A stretch of 64,000 nt of DNA. Origin: Lumbricus rubellus (taxonomy: Eukaryota; Annelida; Clitellata; Crassiclitellata; Lumbricidae). The DNA lies in NCBI GenBank assembly GCA_945859605.1, contig OX243821.1, positions 34,177,878 to 34,241,877 on the forward strand, given 5' to 3'. Positions 41,953 through 53,084 of this stretch are shown piece by piece; the first letter of the stretch is position 1, and each line of letters starts with the position of its first letter. Both the position numbers and the translations under genes were made by a program. Under the pieces are notes generated by a model, which was not told the DNA's origin, searched no databases, and saw only the letters and a list, made by a program, of their open reading frames with translations.

Positions 41953-44142
41953 ATTATTATCAACGATATTCGGGTGTCTAAAGACATCATTTTGATTTTA
42001 ATATTATTAACGATTTTCGGGTGTGTAAGGACATTATTTTGATTTCAGTATTATCACAATTTTCGGGTGTCTAAGGTCATCATTTTGATTTTAAAATTAT
42101 CAACGATTCTCGGGTGTCTAAGGAGATTATTATGATTTTAGTAATTTCAACATTTTTCGGGTGTCTAAGGGACATCATTTTGATTTTAGTATTACCAACT
42201 ATTTTCGGGTGTGTAAGGACATCATTTTGATGTCAGTATCAGGCCTATCAACGACTTTCGGGTGTGTAAGGATATTATTTGATTTCAGTATTATCAACAA
42301 TTTTCGGGTGTCTAAAGACATCATTTTAATATTTAAATTATCAACGATTTTCGGGTGTGCAAGGACATCATTTGATTTCAGTATTATCGACGATTTTCTG
42401 GTGTCTAGGGTCATCATATTCATATTACTATAATGAACGAGTTTCGGGTGTTTAATGACATCATTTTGATGCCTGTATTATCTACGATTTTTGTGTGTTT
42501 AAATATATAGTTTTGATTTCATTGTTATCAACGATTTTGGGGTGTGTAAGGACATCATTTTGATTTCAGTGTTATCACACTTTTCGGGTGTCTAAGGTCA
42601 TCATTTTGATTTTAATATAATCAACGATTTTCGAGTGTCTAAGGAGATCATTATGATTTTAGTTTTTTCAACTATTTTCGGGTGTCTAAAGACAAAATTT
42701 TGATTTTAGTGTTACCCACGATTTTCGGGTGTGTAAGGACATCATTTTGATGCCAGTATTATCAACGATTTTCGGGTGTGTAAGAATATTATTTGAATTC
42801 AGTATTATCAACGAACTTTGGGTGTCTAAAAACATCATTTTGATATATTATTATCAACAATTTTTGGGTGTGTTAGGACATCATTTGATTTCAGTATTAT
42901 CGGCGATTTTCTTTTGTCTAAGGTAATCATTTTGATTTTAATATCATGAACGATTTTCGGGTGTGTAATGACATCATTTCGTGGCCAGTTTCATCAACGA
43001 TTTTTGAGTGTCTAATGACATCATTTTGATGCCAGTATAATCAACGATTTTTGGGTGTGTAAGGACATCATTTTGATGCCAGTATTATCAACGATTTTTG
43101 GGTGTGTAAGAAAATTTTTGTATTTCAGTATTATCAACGAATTTTTGGTGTCTTAAAACATCATTTTGATATCTTATTATCAACGATTTTCCGGTGTGTT
43201 AGTACTTCATTTGATTTTAGTATTATCGGCGATTTTCTTTTGTCTAAGGTAATCATTTTGATTTTAATATTATGAACGATTTTCGGGTGTGTAATGACAT
43301 CATTTTGATGCCAGTTTCATCAACGATTTTTGAGTGTCTAATGACATCATTTTGGTGCCAGTATAATCAACGATTTTCGGGTGTGTAAGGACATAGTTCT
43401 GATTCCAGTAGTATCAACGATTTTTTGGTGTGTAAGGACATCATTTGATTTCAATATTATCGGCGATTTTCTTTTGTCTAAGGTAATCATTTTGATTTTA
43501 ATATTATGAACGATTTTCGGGTGTGTATTGACATCATTTTGATGCCAGTTTTATCAACGATTTTTGAGTGTCTATTGACATCATTTTGATGCCAGTATAA
43601 TCAACGATTTTCGAGTGTCTAAGGACATCATTCTGATTCCAGTATAATCAACGATTTGTTGGTGTGTAAGGACATCATTTTGATTATAATATTATCAACG
43701 ATTTTCGGGTGTCTAATGACATCTTTTTGAATCCAGTGTTAACAACGATTTTCGGGTGTCTAAGAACAATTTATTTAATTCCAGTATTATCAACAATTTT
43801 CGGGAGTCTAATGATATCATTTTGATGCCAGTATCATCAACGATTTTTGGGTGTCTAAGGACATCATTTTGATGCCAGTATAATCAGCGATTTTCGGGTG
43901 TGTAAGGACATCATTTTGATTCCAGTATTATCAACGATTTTTGGGTGTGTAGGGACATCATTTTGATTATAATATTGTCAACGATTTTTTGGTGTCTAAG
44001 GAGATCATTATGATTCTATTATTTTCAACGATTTTTGGGTGTCTAAGGACATCTTTTTGATTTCAGTATTATCATCGATTTTCAGGTGTCTAAGGACATC
44101 TTTTGATTCCAGTATTATCAACGATTTTCGGGCGTCTAAGGA
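41953..44142 (+). repeat. 47-bp satellite array, about 46 copies
   Basis: Unit of about 47 bp containing ATCAACGATTTTCGGGTGTC and TAAGGACATCATTTTGAT. The GGTGTCTAAGG or GGTGTGTAAGG core alternates between copies, and higher-order similarity is visible (for example 42890-43110 versus 43195-43350). It is the inverted equivalent of 10147-11678. Open frames within are artefacts. Confidence 0.9.
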
Positions 44143-44149
44143 TAAACAC

Positions 44150-44640
44150 GATAAACACGATCACTAAACAAGGTGTTTACGGTAAGAAATTTTTTTTATG
44201 AATTTTCATTTAAACTGGACGATTTAAAAAGGTGTATCCACATAAATTGTATGATTTTTATGAGATCTCAGTTAAACTAGTTGACTAAAAAAGGTGTTTA
44301 CGGAAACAAGGAATTTTTATGAGATTTCGATTAACTCGACGACTTAAAAAAGTGTATCCACACATATTGTATGGATTATATGAGACCTCAGTTAAACTCG
44401 ATGACTAAGAAGGTATGTCCGCAGAAATAATATGTTTTTTATGAGATCTCAAATCGATGACTAAGAAAGGTGTTTACGGAAAATATTGTTTATTTTTATG
44501 AGATTTTAAATAAACTCGATGACTAAAAAAGTTTCTACGGAAAATAGTATTTTTTCTGAGATTTCAATTAAACTTGCTGACTGAAAATGTGTGTCCGCAG
44601 AAATAGTATGGGTTTTATGAGATCTGAAATCGATGACATA
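44150..44640 (+). repeat. Second tandem array with AAAAAAGGTGT core
   Basis: About seven units of roughly 60-65 bp with GATGACTAAAAAAGGTGT, TTACGGAAA or TCCGCAGAAAT, and TTTTTATGAGATCTCAGTT. It is distinct from the 47-bp satellite except for the GGTGT core, and lies between it and the right TIR of the hAT-like element. Confidence 0.8.
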
Positions 44641-44783
44641 AAAAAATCATCATGTTTTGGGACGAGGGGAAAAATTTTTTTTTAGCCACCCCGAGAATGG
44701 AAACCAAACTCCGCCCATGCCAGTCTCAAGTTCTTGGAAATGAGGAGGGCAGCGCTAAACATCTTTGTTACGACAGCAGCAAA

Positions 44784-44818
44784 ACACCTTTTTAACAAAT
44801 TTAACGGGAATTATATAA
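44784..44818 (-). promoter_or_regulatory. TATA/GGTGT module (minus strand)
   Basis: ACACCTTTTTAAC at 44784 and TTATATAAAT at 44811, spacing 29-30 bp on the minus strand. It lies directly downstream of the restored CCAGTCCC repeat into which the hAT-like element inserted. Confidence 0.35.
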
Positions 44819-45388
44819 ATAGGCGACGCAAAAGTTGTCACCTTTCTTGCCGAAAAAGTTTGACTTACGAAACCAATAATTATTGAACTAATCGTGAAGG
44901 ATTAATATAATTATTTGATTAGATAGCACAGTGATCTAATTCAGAGTCGTTCCTTCTCTGTGGTTGGTCACAGAACCTGAAATTTGCTTCCATTAGAGTT
45001 GCCAGGTGGCCTTCAGGAAATTAGCGGACAACTTTACTAATTTTAAATTGATTAAACCGTATGATGATGATGGTGACGACGATGACGACGACTACGCCAG
45101 TGCTAAAAATGGCAAAAAGTGCACGAACGCCCCTTACCATTCCAAAATACATTTTCAGGAGTTGCAGGACGGCATAGAGATTTGAAAAAAAGTGACAGGA
45201 CGCCGTCCATGACAGTTATGCCACACTTTAAGCCCTGGTTGAAACCCTAATGCAGGCTCTACATGGATTTTTCTCCTTTGACGTTTATACATGTTTCTAT
45301 TTCATTGAGTTTTTTTAGTTTTACTGTTGGTCGATTTTGCCCAGAAGAGAGACCGACGTATAAAACAATTTCAACGTTGATTGCTTTT

Positions 45389-45698
45389 ACCGGGTATACG
45401 ACATTGCTGGCTAACACCTTTGAAACGTCGTTACACGGCTCTATATAAGTGTGGCCCATGAAAATAGATTAATGTCGAAGGCTAATCATAGAACCGCGTT
45501 CAAGAATAGCCAAGCAAAATAATAAACTGAAGCTGAGATTTTCGGGTAACGTAGATGAACGAAAATGGGACAATGATAAAAATGATGCAGAATCATACTG
45601 CTTGGATTGCATTGGATAATCCTTGTTCGAAATGGCGAATCATACATGTAGTTAGATGACCATCTTTATGTTATATATCTGTCCAGCTATGTGGCAAA
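45389..45698 (+). repeat. 300-bp duplication, copy B (partner 33393-33695)
   Basis: Same ordered blocks as copy A including CTAACACCTTTGAAACGTCG and GGCTCTATATAAGT (module spacing 29 bp on the minus strand). It ends at a CAGA microsatellite. Confidence 0.75.
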
Positions 45699-45701
45699 GA
45701 C

Positions 45702-45703
<2 letters not shown>

Positions 45704-45782
<79 letters not shown>

Positions 45783-45785
45783 GAC
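45704..45785. repeat. (CAGA)n array
   Basis: About 18 pure CAGA units. Confidence 0.95.
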
Positions 45786-45789
45786 AGAG

Positions 45790-47400
45790 ACAGAGATAGA
45801 CAGACCGACAGAGACAGGTGATTAATAAGGCGATTAAAGGAAATAATTATCTGTTTATAGTTTAGCTGTAACTTGCTGTCTTTAATGATTATTTGCGTTC
45901 TATGCGTTCTAATTTATAAATAAATTAACTCATGTTTAAAAGGTGTCTTCGTTCATCAGCAATTTTGGTTGATGTCAATTATGTTCCTTGACGCCCGAAA
46001 AGGTTTTTTGGGAGTGACTCCAAAACAATCGCTTCATTGTTGAACCACTCTGTGTCTAAAACGAAAAGTATCAGCCTTACCCTTCTCTTTTATCTAGACT
46101 TGGAACTGGCAGTCCCCGAGTTCGTCACTTGTGGCATTTTCTCTCTTGGGGCATTTTGTGGTTTGCGGATTTACAATAGCATCTGGGGTTTGCATGTGAG
46201 GAAACATTTAACACAAGGGATAACTCCAACACTGCGAGCATTTTGACAGTGCCAGTCCCAAGACTGGATAATTGGGGAGGGCGACACCAGTCATCTTTGA
46301 TATGGCACAGATTCGTCGGCGTAGAGAAGCTCAGTCACTGGTTTGAACTTTGAAATAGCCAGTCCCAAGCACGGGTAAAGGAATCTTTGTTATTGCAGTT
46401 TCGTTAAACCGAAACTACTTTTACCCTGGAGAGAGCTTAGTGTAAGACGTCGTCAAATATCTATTATGTAGACCAAGATCACACCTTTTTTTGTATGACA
46501 ATTTTTTCAAAAATAAGAGTCGACACAAAAACAATTTAATGAGAGACGTCCAGTACTACTTTTAAGCCACTTTAGAAATAGGTTCGATGCCACTAACCAC
46601 CGTCTGTAATCTCATGGATACCAGAAATTATATTTGCACAATGAATACAGTGATTATACAAATTGTGCAGGTCGAAATGGAGATAAGTTTTTATATTTTT
46701 ATTCCACAGTTTAACGTCGTCCTATGACATTAATGGCCGTTGACGAAGATGCGTAAAAAATAGATAAGTTTTTAATGAGGTGTGCCTTATTTATAATAAC
46801 TGTAAAAAATGTAAAAACGGTATTTAAGGTAAGCCTACATATCTTTGTTGAATATTTCAGGTTTCAGGTAGGCACCATAGTTCAGTCAATGAAAGTTGAT
46901 AAAGAAGGTGGTTGACTCTATATAGTTATCGCAGTATCATTTGTGCACTGATCTATCAACCTGTGACACTCAGGCGATGAGTTCACCTACAGTCAGCATA
47001 AGAAACAACGGTGTAGTACCAACCACTAACTGAGAACGACTTGAGTGTTAATGCTATTCTACTAATGATCAGCTGGTTCAAAGAAGCCCATGCAACTCCA
47101 TAGATTGGTACTTCGCTATTAGATTATGGCGCTTTATAAATGCCCAGTAATAGTTATGAACTGATGTAATAGTAAAAACTTCTAATTTCATGCTATATAA
47201 CCTAAAGCCAGCGCGGTTGTCTAAAGCACCTTTAAAATAAATTAACGCATTTCTATTTGTATATTCCTAATAGAAATTTCGATATGTATCGCGTGGTATT
47301 GTGAAATTGTCTTCAGTCTAGAAAAACAAAAAATAATGTTTTGGGTAACTGAAGTGAAAATGAAAATTATGTTCTCATAGAAGGGATTGAAGTTGTGCAG
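45790..47400. other. No gene recognised
   Basis: Contains a module (TTTATAAATAAA near 45915 with TTTAAAAGGTGTC near 45935), a CCAGTCCC repeat (46245-46300) and an AGTTTAACGT repeat (46707-46755). No exon recognised. Confidence 0.45.
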
Positions 47401-48210
47401 TTGAAATTCAGCTTCCCTTTAAGTCAAAGTCTCTTAGTTGTGGCGCTAATTAAATAATAGCGAGTAGTTAATTATAATGATAGAAGCAATTGAACGTAAA
47501 GTCTTTTTGACATTTCAACGACATCGTTATACACAGCAAAAGAGGAACTTCAAAAAAACCTGACGAACCGGTTACTAGCAAATACTGAACTATTATAATA
47601 GGCCACTAGTCGCACTCTGCGACTCTGTCAGAGCCAGTCCCAAGCCTAGATGAAGCAGGAGAGTGTCGCTAATGAACTTTGTTAGCACACATTGACGCAA
47701 AACAGACACTAGCAGCTGAATGGTTACACTGTGACCTTAGACACCTTTAAAAAGTTCCTATACAAAATACATAAAACTGGAACAAACCAGAAGAGTGGTT
47801 ACGAAGGACAAACGGAAACAAACATTTAAAAGGTCGTCATGCGAATGTAACAATAAGTATTGAACAAGGTATACAGCCTTCATATAACTCAGCCACTACC
47901 CGTACTTCGACAGTGCCAGTCCCAGGTCTCGATGAAGGAGGAGGGTGTCGCTAATGATCTTTGCCATCAAACATTGTCGTTAAACTGAGAATACTGCTAC
48001 TTGTACTTACATCTTAATGGTGTCATGGCTGAAACGTTAGCATTATATGGGTTGACCACCGTGCTGTTGATAGGCGCTTGATCATGTGAACGGATTTCTT
48101 TCCTTCAGTGGCATTTGCTCACTGCTGCGAGAGTCATTACAATAGCTTGTAGAATTATGCTGGCGAACACGGTCGCCTAAAACACCTTTAAAATGTATTT
48201 AGACAATTAT
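47400..48210 (+). repeat. Dispersed repeat block, copy B (partner 37148-37690)
   Basis: Shares ordered blocks with 37148-37690, with the CCAGTCCC segment present twice (47605-47705, 47905-47985). It ends ACACGGTCGCCTAAAACACC, i.e. directly on an ACACCTTTAAAA motif. Confidence 0.65.
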
Positions 48211-48306
48211 TGTATATTAGTAGAATTTTTTAATGCTCTATTAGTCTAATCCCCTTCTTGCGGCTTATATAACTTTAAGTAGAATTGAACAGAATAAGAA
48301 ACTTAC

Positions 48307-48411
48307 TGGTCTAGTACCTTGCTCATCAGTGCTGTAATATGCCGAGCAAATTTATGTCCAGGGCAACGGCCTCTGTTGTCATAGACCCTGGTCAAATCGG
48401 ATCCATCCATC
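48307..48411 (-). repeat. CCAGGGT stem-loop repeat, near full length
   Basis: Reverse complement of 1858-1965 over about 105 bp, including GGTCTAGTACCTTGCTCAT, CCAGGGCAACGGCCTCTG and ATCGGATCCATCCATCC. Confidence 0.75.
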
Positions 48412-49117
48412 CAACACAATACGAACTTTATCCCAGGAACGATTTTAAAACAAGGGCCAACAAAGACAACCATAACTATTACATTATACACTAAGTAGTG
48501 AAATTCTCAATTTTGTTGATGTAGGCCTACTCACACGCTCCTACGGAGTTTCACGTTGCTGCGTTTGAAAATAAACGTACATAGGGGTCTACGTTTGATT
48601 ATGCACACATACATTATTACGGCGTTTCTGCGTGTTTTATAGACACCTCTTTTATGTGGGAATATCTGAAATAATATATCCTGTCCACCATAATTTTAAT
48701 CAATTATATTGCGGTTCAACCAATCTTTTTATTGAGTCTGTTTTTGACACCACAATTATAATCCAAGTGCATCATGGTCCAACCTCATTTATTTTTTTCT
48801 GCAATTCTCGCACTGGTGTTACGCTCCATCTTAGTGTTTCTATCTCTCAACAGTTTCTTCATCTTCATAGAAGCGACTCTTCACGTCGCCATGTTCCTCT
48901 CTTAGTTTCAATTCGTTGTAATAGGAATTCTTTAACCTCTCTCTTTAACCTTCTCACCACAAGTAAAAACTTCCACAGATGTCTTATCGTTAATGCTTTT
49001 CTTGATTGGCGACAAATAATAAATAATTAATTATGAAATTTGTTGCTTTACGAATAATTTACGGCGTCACATCATTATGAATAAGAAAAAATGTCAATCA
49101 ATCAATCAATCATAATT

Positions 49118-49185
49118 TATATAGCGCTCCTTCTGAAGTGGATACCTTGAAGGAGTCCTTCAAGGTATCCACTCAGAGGCGCTCC
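49118..49185 (-). repeat. SINE tail with 18-bp perfect hairpin
   Basis: AGCGCTCCTTC and CAGAGGCGCTCCC are the inverted SINE tail. Between them, 49137-49173 is a perfect inverted repeat: AGTGGATACCTTGAAGGA, one G, then its exact complement. This looks like an inverted duplication of the tail's inner segment. Confidence 0.7.
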
Positions 49186-49427
49186 CGGCCAAGATAAAGC
49201 GAAAAACAGTCTTCAACAGTTTGTGAAATTAAGAACAGACTTTCTCCTGTACAGTTGCCTGGGCCGTCAGAATTTTTATTTTGTCAATCTGATATTCATC
49301 AAGACACCTTTTAAACAGAGTCAAATGAGGATATAAATTTAGCGGTAGATATTTAAAATTATATTAATGTCGGGTCTCAAGACATAGCTATGTAACGCTG
49401 GTTGAAACTGTGTTGAAGGTGTCTATA

Positions 49428-50218
49428 TCTATATAAATAAAAATGAAACTTTCCAATGAGTGTTCTCGAAAACTGACGCAGCGATTGTTTTGAAAATTTC
49501 GCAAAACCTTCCATTTCAATAGAAGCGTGTTGTATTATGCTTTGTTCGAAACAACGCAATCTTTTCCACAAAAAGAGAACTTTGAAATCCGTTCGTCCGC
49601 CATTTGCAAATTATACACTTCCCAACGTCCATGAGGGTTGCCAGATTTCGGAAACTTTTTATCGTGACATTACGTTGTAAAGTCGCCCAAAAGTCGCGAG
49701 ATGACCAACTTCGATCAGGGTTGCCCAAAAGTCGCCCAAAAATCGTGATGCGCATATGTCGCTGTCGGGGAGGAAAGAAGGAAGAGGGAGCGGGAGGGTG
49801 AGGGGAGGGGAGTGGAAGTGGGAGTGGGAGGGGAGTGGAAGTGAGAGTGGGAGGGTGAGGGTGAGGGGAAGGGGAGGGGAGGGGAGGAGGAGGGGGAGGG
49901 AGAGGGTAGGGGGAGAGGGAGGGGAAGAGGAGGGGAGGGGGAGGGAGGACGGGGACGGGGACGGGGACGGGAACGGGGACGGGGACGGGGACGGGGACGG
50001 GGAGGGGAGGAGGGGGAGGGGGAGGGGGAGGGGGAGGGGGGGGGGGAGGGGGAGGGGGAGGGGGAGGGGGAGGGGGAGGGGGAGGGGGAGGGGGAGGGGG
50101 AGGGGGAGGGGGAGGGGGAGGGGGAGGGGGAGGGGGAGGGGGAGGGGGAGGGGGAGGGGGAGGGGGAGGGGGAGGGGGAGGGGGAGGGGGAGGGGGGGGG
50201 GGAGGGGGGGGGGGGGGG

Positions 50219-50311
<93 letters not shown>

Positions 50312-50508
50312 GGGGGAAAGGGAGGGGGAGGGAGAGGGAAGGGGAGGGGAGGGGAGGGGGAGGGGGAGGGTGAGACAGACGGGAAGGGGGACGGTGAGGG
50401 GAAGGAAGACGGGGGAGGGGAAGGGGACGGGGAGAGGACGGGGGAGGAGGGGGAGGAGGCAGATGACGGTCTTTTCTGCCACAGCAACGCGTGGCCGGGT
50501 ACAGCTAG
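49428..50508 (+). mobile_element. Helitron-like element with expanded purine array (1.08 kb)
   Basis: TCTATATAAATAAAAATG after A at 49428; the 3' end GCCACAGCAACGCGTGGCC, GGGTACAGCTAG before T at 50508. The same 5' and 3' termini occur in the 450-bp sister at 17427-17876. Inner sequence shared: CGCAATCTTTTCCAC/AAGC-type word and AACTTTG. The GGGGAG tract at the same relative position is expanded from about 80 bp to about 690 bp. No Rep-helicase. Confidence 0.8.
49770..50460 (+). repeat. GGGGAG/GGGGGA array with long poly-G core
   Basis: Purine-only tandem, with GGGGACGGGGAC near 49945-50005, many perfect GGGGGA hexamers at 50005-50195, and almost uninterrupted G from about 50194 to 50311. 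The proline or arginine/glycine frames of 200-320 codons are artefacts. The pattern could form G-quadruplex or triplex DNA and is hard to assemble. Confidence 0.95.
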
Positions 50509-50509
50509 T

Positions 50510-51290
50510 AATAAAATAAAATTTCATATAAGTATAAACCAAAATAAGTTGTCATACCATATCAAATTTATCGTTCATAGCAATGTACAAGATATTATTG
50601 TAGATGGTGCGTTATGCATCGCGTTTATCCAGAGATGCGATTGTAGTCGTAATCGTGCGACACTTCAAGAAAGAATCCTCAGAGGTGATCCCGACCTGTT
50701 TGATGCGGATTATAATTAATTACAGTATATATAAAAATCAGGTCTCGAGTTTTTATTGAAGTTTGGTCGCCGTGTTTCCGGCAATTAAATGGAATTTTTG
50801 AAGATTAAACGGTTATATATTTTTCCCAGGAGTTGTTTATAAAATTGGTTCAAAAAAGGTTTTGAGGGTGTCCAATTAAAAAAAAAATAATATTTATAAC
50901 AAACGTTCTAAATTAGACATCAAATAATAAAATTATGAGTAATTTTATTACAATAATATTTTATAATAAAACCACAATAATTTAATTTTTTTAATTTTCA
51001 TTTCTAAAATTGAAACGTCCCCTAATAAATCTCGTATTTTCTGAGGGTGGAGTTTCATGGGTAAAGTCCCAAATACATTTCTGCAAAATAATTTTTTCAA
51101 GATATTTTCTAACTCCGAAAAAGATCTTTCGATGTTAAAAATTATTGGGGTTCACTCATCAATATTTAACTAGCTCCGAATTTTTTTTATCAGTGTACTT
51201 TGAATGGAAGCGCCTCTAAGTAGGCTGCTTGAGTGCGCTCTCTAAATACTTTAATATAGAGTTTAGTTAGAGCGGACAAAAATATGATTC
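50510..51290. other. No gene recognised
   Basis: AT-rich. Contains a GAGGGTGTCCAATT word near 50872 and a SINE tail at 51207-51255. Nothing else seen. Confidence 0.5.
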
Positions 51291-51296
51291 TCCGTT

Positions 51297-51417
51297 ATGA
51301 ATGAACGAACGAACGATTGAATGAATGATTGAATGAATGAATGAATGAATGAATGAACGAACGAACGAACGAACTAACGAACGAACGAACGAACGAATGA
51401 ATGAATGAATGAATGCA
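51297..51417. repeat. (GAAT)n / (GAAC)n array
   Basis: Alternating blocks of GAAT and GAAC, like 23255-23406. Confidence 0.95.
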
Positions 51418-51482
51418 GTAGCTAATTATTCGAATCAAACAAAAATTAAAAGCGCTCCTGTAACAATAAATTTGGTATCCGG

Positions 51483-52395
51483 TCAAAACCGCGCACACAA
51501 AACCGCGCACACAAAACCGCGCACACAAAACCGCGATTCACAAAACCGCGCACCCTCAGAACCGCGCACGATCATTACCGCGCACGATCATAACCGCATT
51601 CAAGTAGGCCTATTTCAACATGCATCCAGCTTCTATTTCATATCTAAAAATACCCCCATCCAGCTTCTATTTCTCATTCGCTATTTTCGTCAATCCAGCT
51701 TCTATTTCATATCTAAATATACCCCATCCAGCTTCTATTTCTCATGCGTTATTTTCGTTAATCCAGCTTCTATTTCATATCTAAAAATAGCTTCATCCAG
51801 CTTCCGTTTCTCATGCGTTATTTTCGTTAATCCAGCTTCTATTTCATATCTAAAAATAGCTTCATCCAGCTTCCGTTTCTCATGCGTTATTTTCGTTATT
51901 CCAGCTTCTATTTCATATCTAAAAATAGCTTCAGCCAGCTTCCGTTTCTCATGCGTTGTTTTCGTTAATCCAGTTTCTATTTCATATCTAAAAATACTTC
52001 CATCCAGCTTCCATTTCTTAGGCGTTTTTCATCAACCCAGCCTACATGTCACCTCTAAATAATTTAATCCAGCTTCTATTTCTCAAGTGCTGGACCAGTT
52101 GTATGTCGGCCTAAACAAGTTGTAGTTAGACGAGTTGTCTGTAGACCAGTTGTCGTGACACCGCTTAAACAGATGCTCAAACAAGAGTGGTTAGAATCGT
52201 CGACCGAATACTAGTCTCAAAGGAATGTTCGAAGCCCATCGAACGTTAAAATTTCGAATTTGAACAGATGCGCAAACAAGCGCGGTCATCATAATGCGCG
52301 GCAATGATCGTGCGCGGTAATGATAGTGCGCGGTTTTGTGAATCGCGGTTTTGTGTGCGCGGTTTTGTGTGCGCGGTTTTGTGTGCGCGGTTTTG
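51483..52395. mobile_element. Inverted-repeat element with iterated termini
   Basis: The left end starts TCAAAACCGCGCACAC and iterates ACAAAACCGCGCAC; the right end is the complement, iterating GTGTGCGCGGTTTTGT and ending GTGTGCGCGGTTTTGA at 52395. The arms extend with GATCATTACCGCGCACGATC-like words on both sides (51558-51600 / 52285-52330). The centre is a 71-bp minisatellite (51635-52085). No transposase and no certain target duplication. Confidence 0.7.
51635..52085 (+). repeat. 71-bp minisatellite, about 6 copies
   Basis: The unit contains ATCCAGCTTCTATTTCATAT, CTAAAAATAGCTTC and TCTCATGCGTTATTTTCG. A 217-codon frame runs through because the period and a base-level bias keep it open; I consider it an artefact. 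Confidence 0.85.
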
Positions 52396-52478
52396 ATAGT
52401 AAACCATAAATTTAGAGGTAAACTCATTTTGGTCAGTTATTTCTATGGTCTTAATCTGAGAACATCGACATTACCGCA

Positions 52479-52676
52479 GTGGTATTATGGTGGTGGCGTC
52501 GTTGCCCTGGAGCCGGAAGGTTCGAGGTTCGAATCCACCTCGCCAAGTAAGGACCTTGGGCAATAATTCCTTCACTCACAATTGCACATCGCTTCGGCGT
52601 GAAACTCCGATGCAGTGTCCGCTTTGCATTCGGGAGCGCCTCTGAGTAGGGAGCTTAAAGGGGCGCTATAGCAAGT
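52479..52676 (+). mobile_element. tRNA-derived SINE, best full copy
   Basis: Head GTGGTATTATGGTGGTGGC with A-box-like TGGCGTCGTTGCC, B box GGTTCGAATCC at 52526-52536, body TCCTTCACTCACAATTGC, CGCTTCGGCGTGAAACTCC, GATGCAGTGTCCGC and tail GGGAGCGCCTCTGAGTAGGG ... GGGGCGCTATAGCAAG. It is about 200 bp and would be transcribed by Pol III. Confidence 0.85.
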
Positions 52677-53084
52677 CCACAGACCAACGCACAAACCTTC
52701 GTTGATCAAAGTAGACAAGTAAGTAAGCGATATTGCCACAGGCTATTGTGAAAGAAACGCGAAAATGTCGTATGTCTTCCTCTTTAGACGTTTTGAATGG
52801 ACTAAGCAATACGAATCATATTTATGATAATTATAAAGCAATTCATGCGATCATTTGCGTGAAAATGCTTTGAAAATGCGCTGTATAAATTATCAATCTA
52901 ATTAACGTATACAAGCTCTGAGTCTCCGAGATACACGATTTTGACGTAACAATCTAATACTTAACATAGAAATCACTTCAATGAACACGCTCCACTAAAA
53001 ACAATTATGACGTAATAACGAAACTCTTAAAATATACCAATTACGTCATTGATCACCATATTGTAATAAACGACTCCTTTGATT

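Larger units (their letters stand above)
41516..44718. mobile_element. hAT-like non-autonomous element carrying two satellites (3.2 kb)
   Basis: Left terminus CATGGGCGGAGTTTATCAGG at 41516; right terminus, in reverse complement, CATGGGCGGAGTTTGGTTTC at 44718, sharing a 14-bp perfect TIR. Flanks carry the 8-bp duplication CCAGTCTC at 41508-41515 and 44719-44726. 8-bp TSD and a CA-G-GGCGGA TIR followed by a GGGGCTAAGCCCC palindrome are typical of hAT elements. The interior is almost entirely tandem repeats with no transposase. The target was a CCAGTCCC-family repeat: joining the flanks restores it. Confidence 0.8.

Noticed and set aside
48632..49030. 132-codon frame, possibly a LINE C-terminus
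   Set aside because: Only weak resemblance to LINE terminal motifs (RRHVPLLVS); no zinc motif or conserved block.
49516..50542. Long proline-rich, Pro/Ser-rich and Arg/Gly-rich frames (205-323 codons)
   Set aside because: All are readings of the GGGGAG/poly-G array within a Helitron-like element.
51409..52062. 217-codon frame
   Set aside because: It spans the MITE's iterated left end and the 71-bp minisatellite; repetitive, no codon signal.
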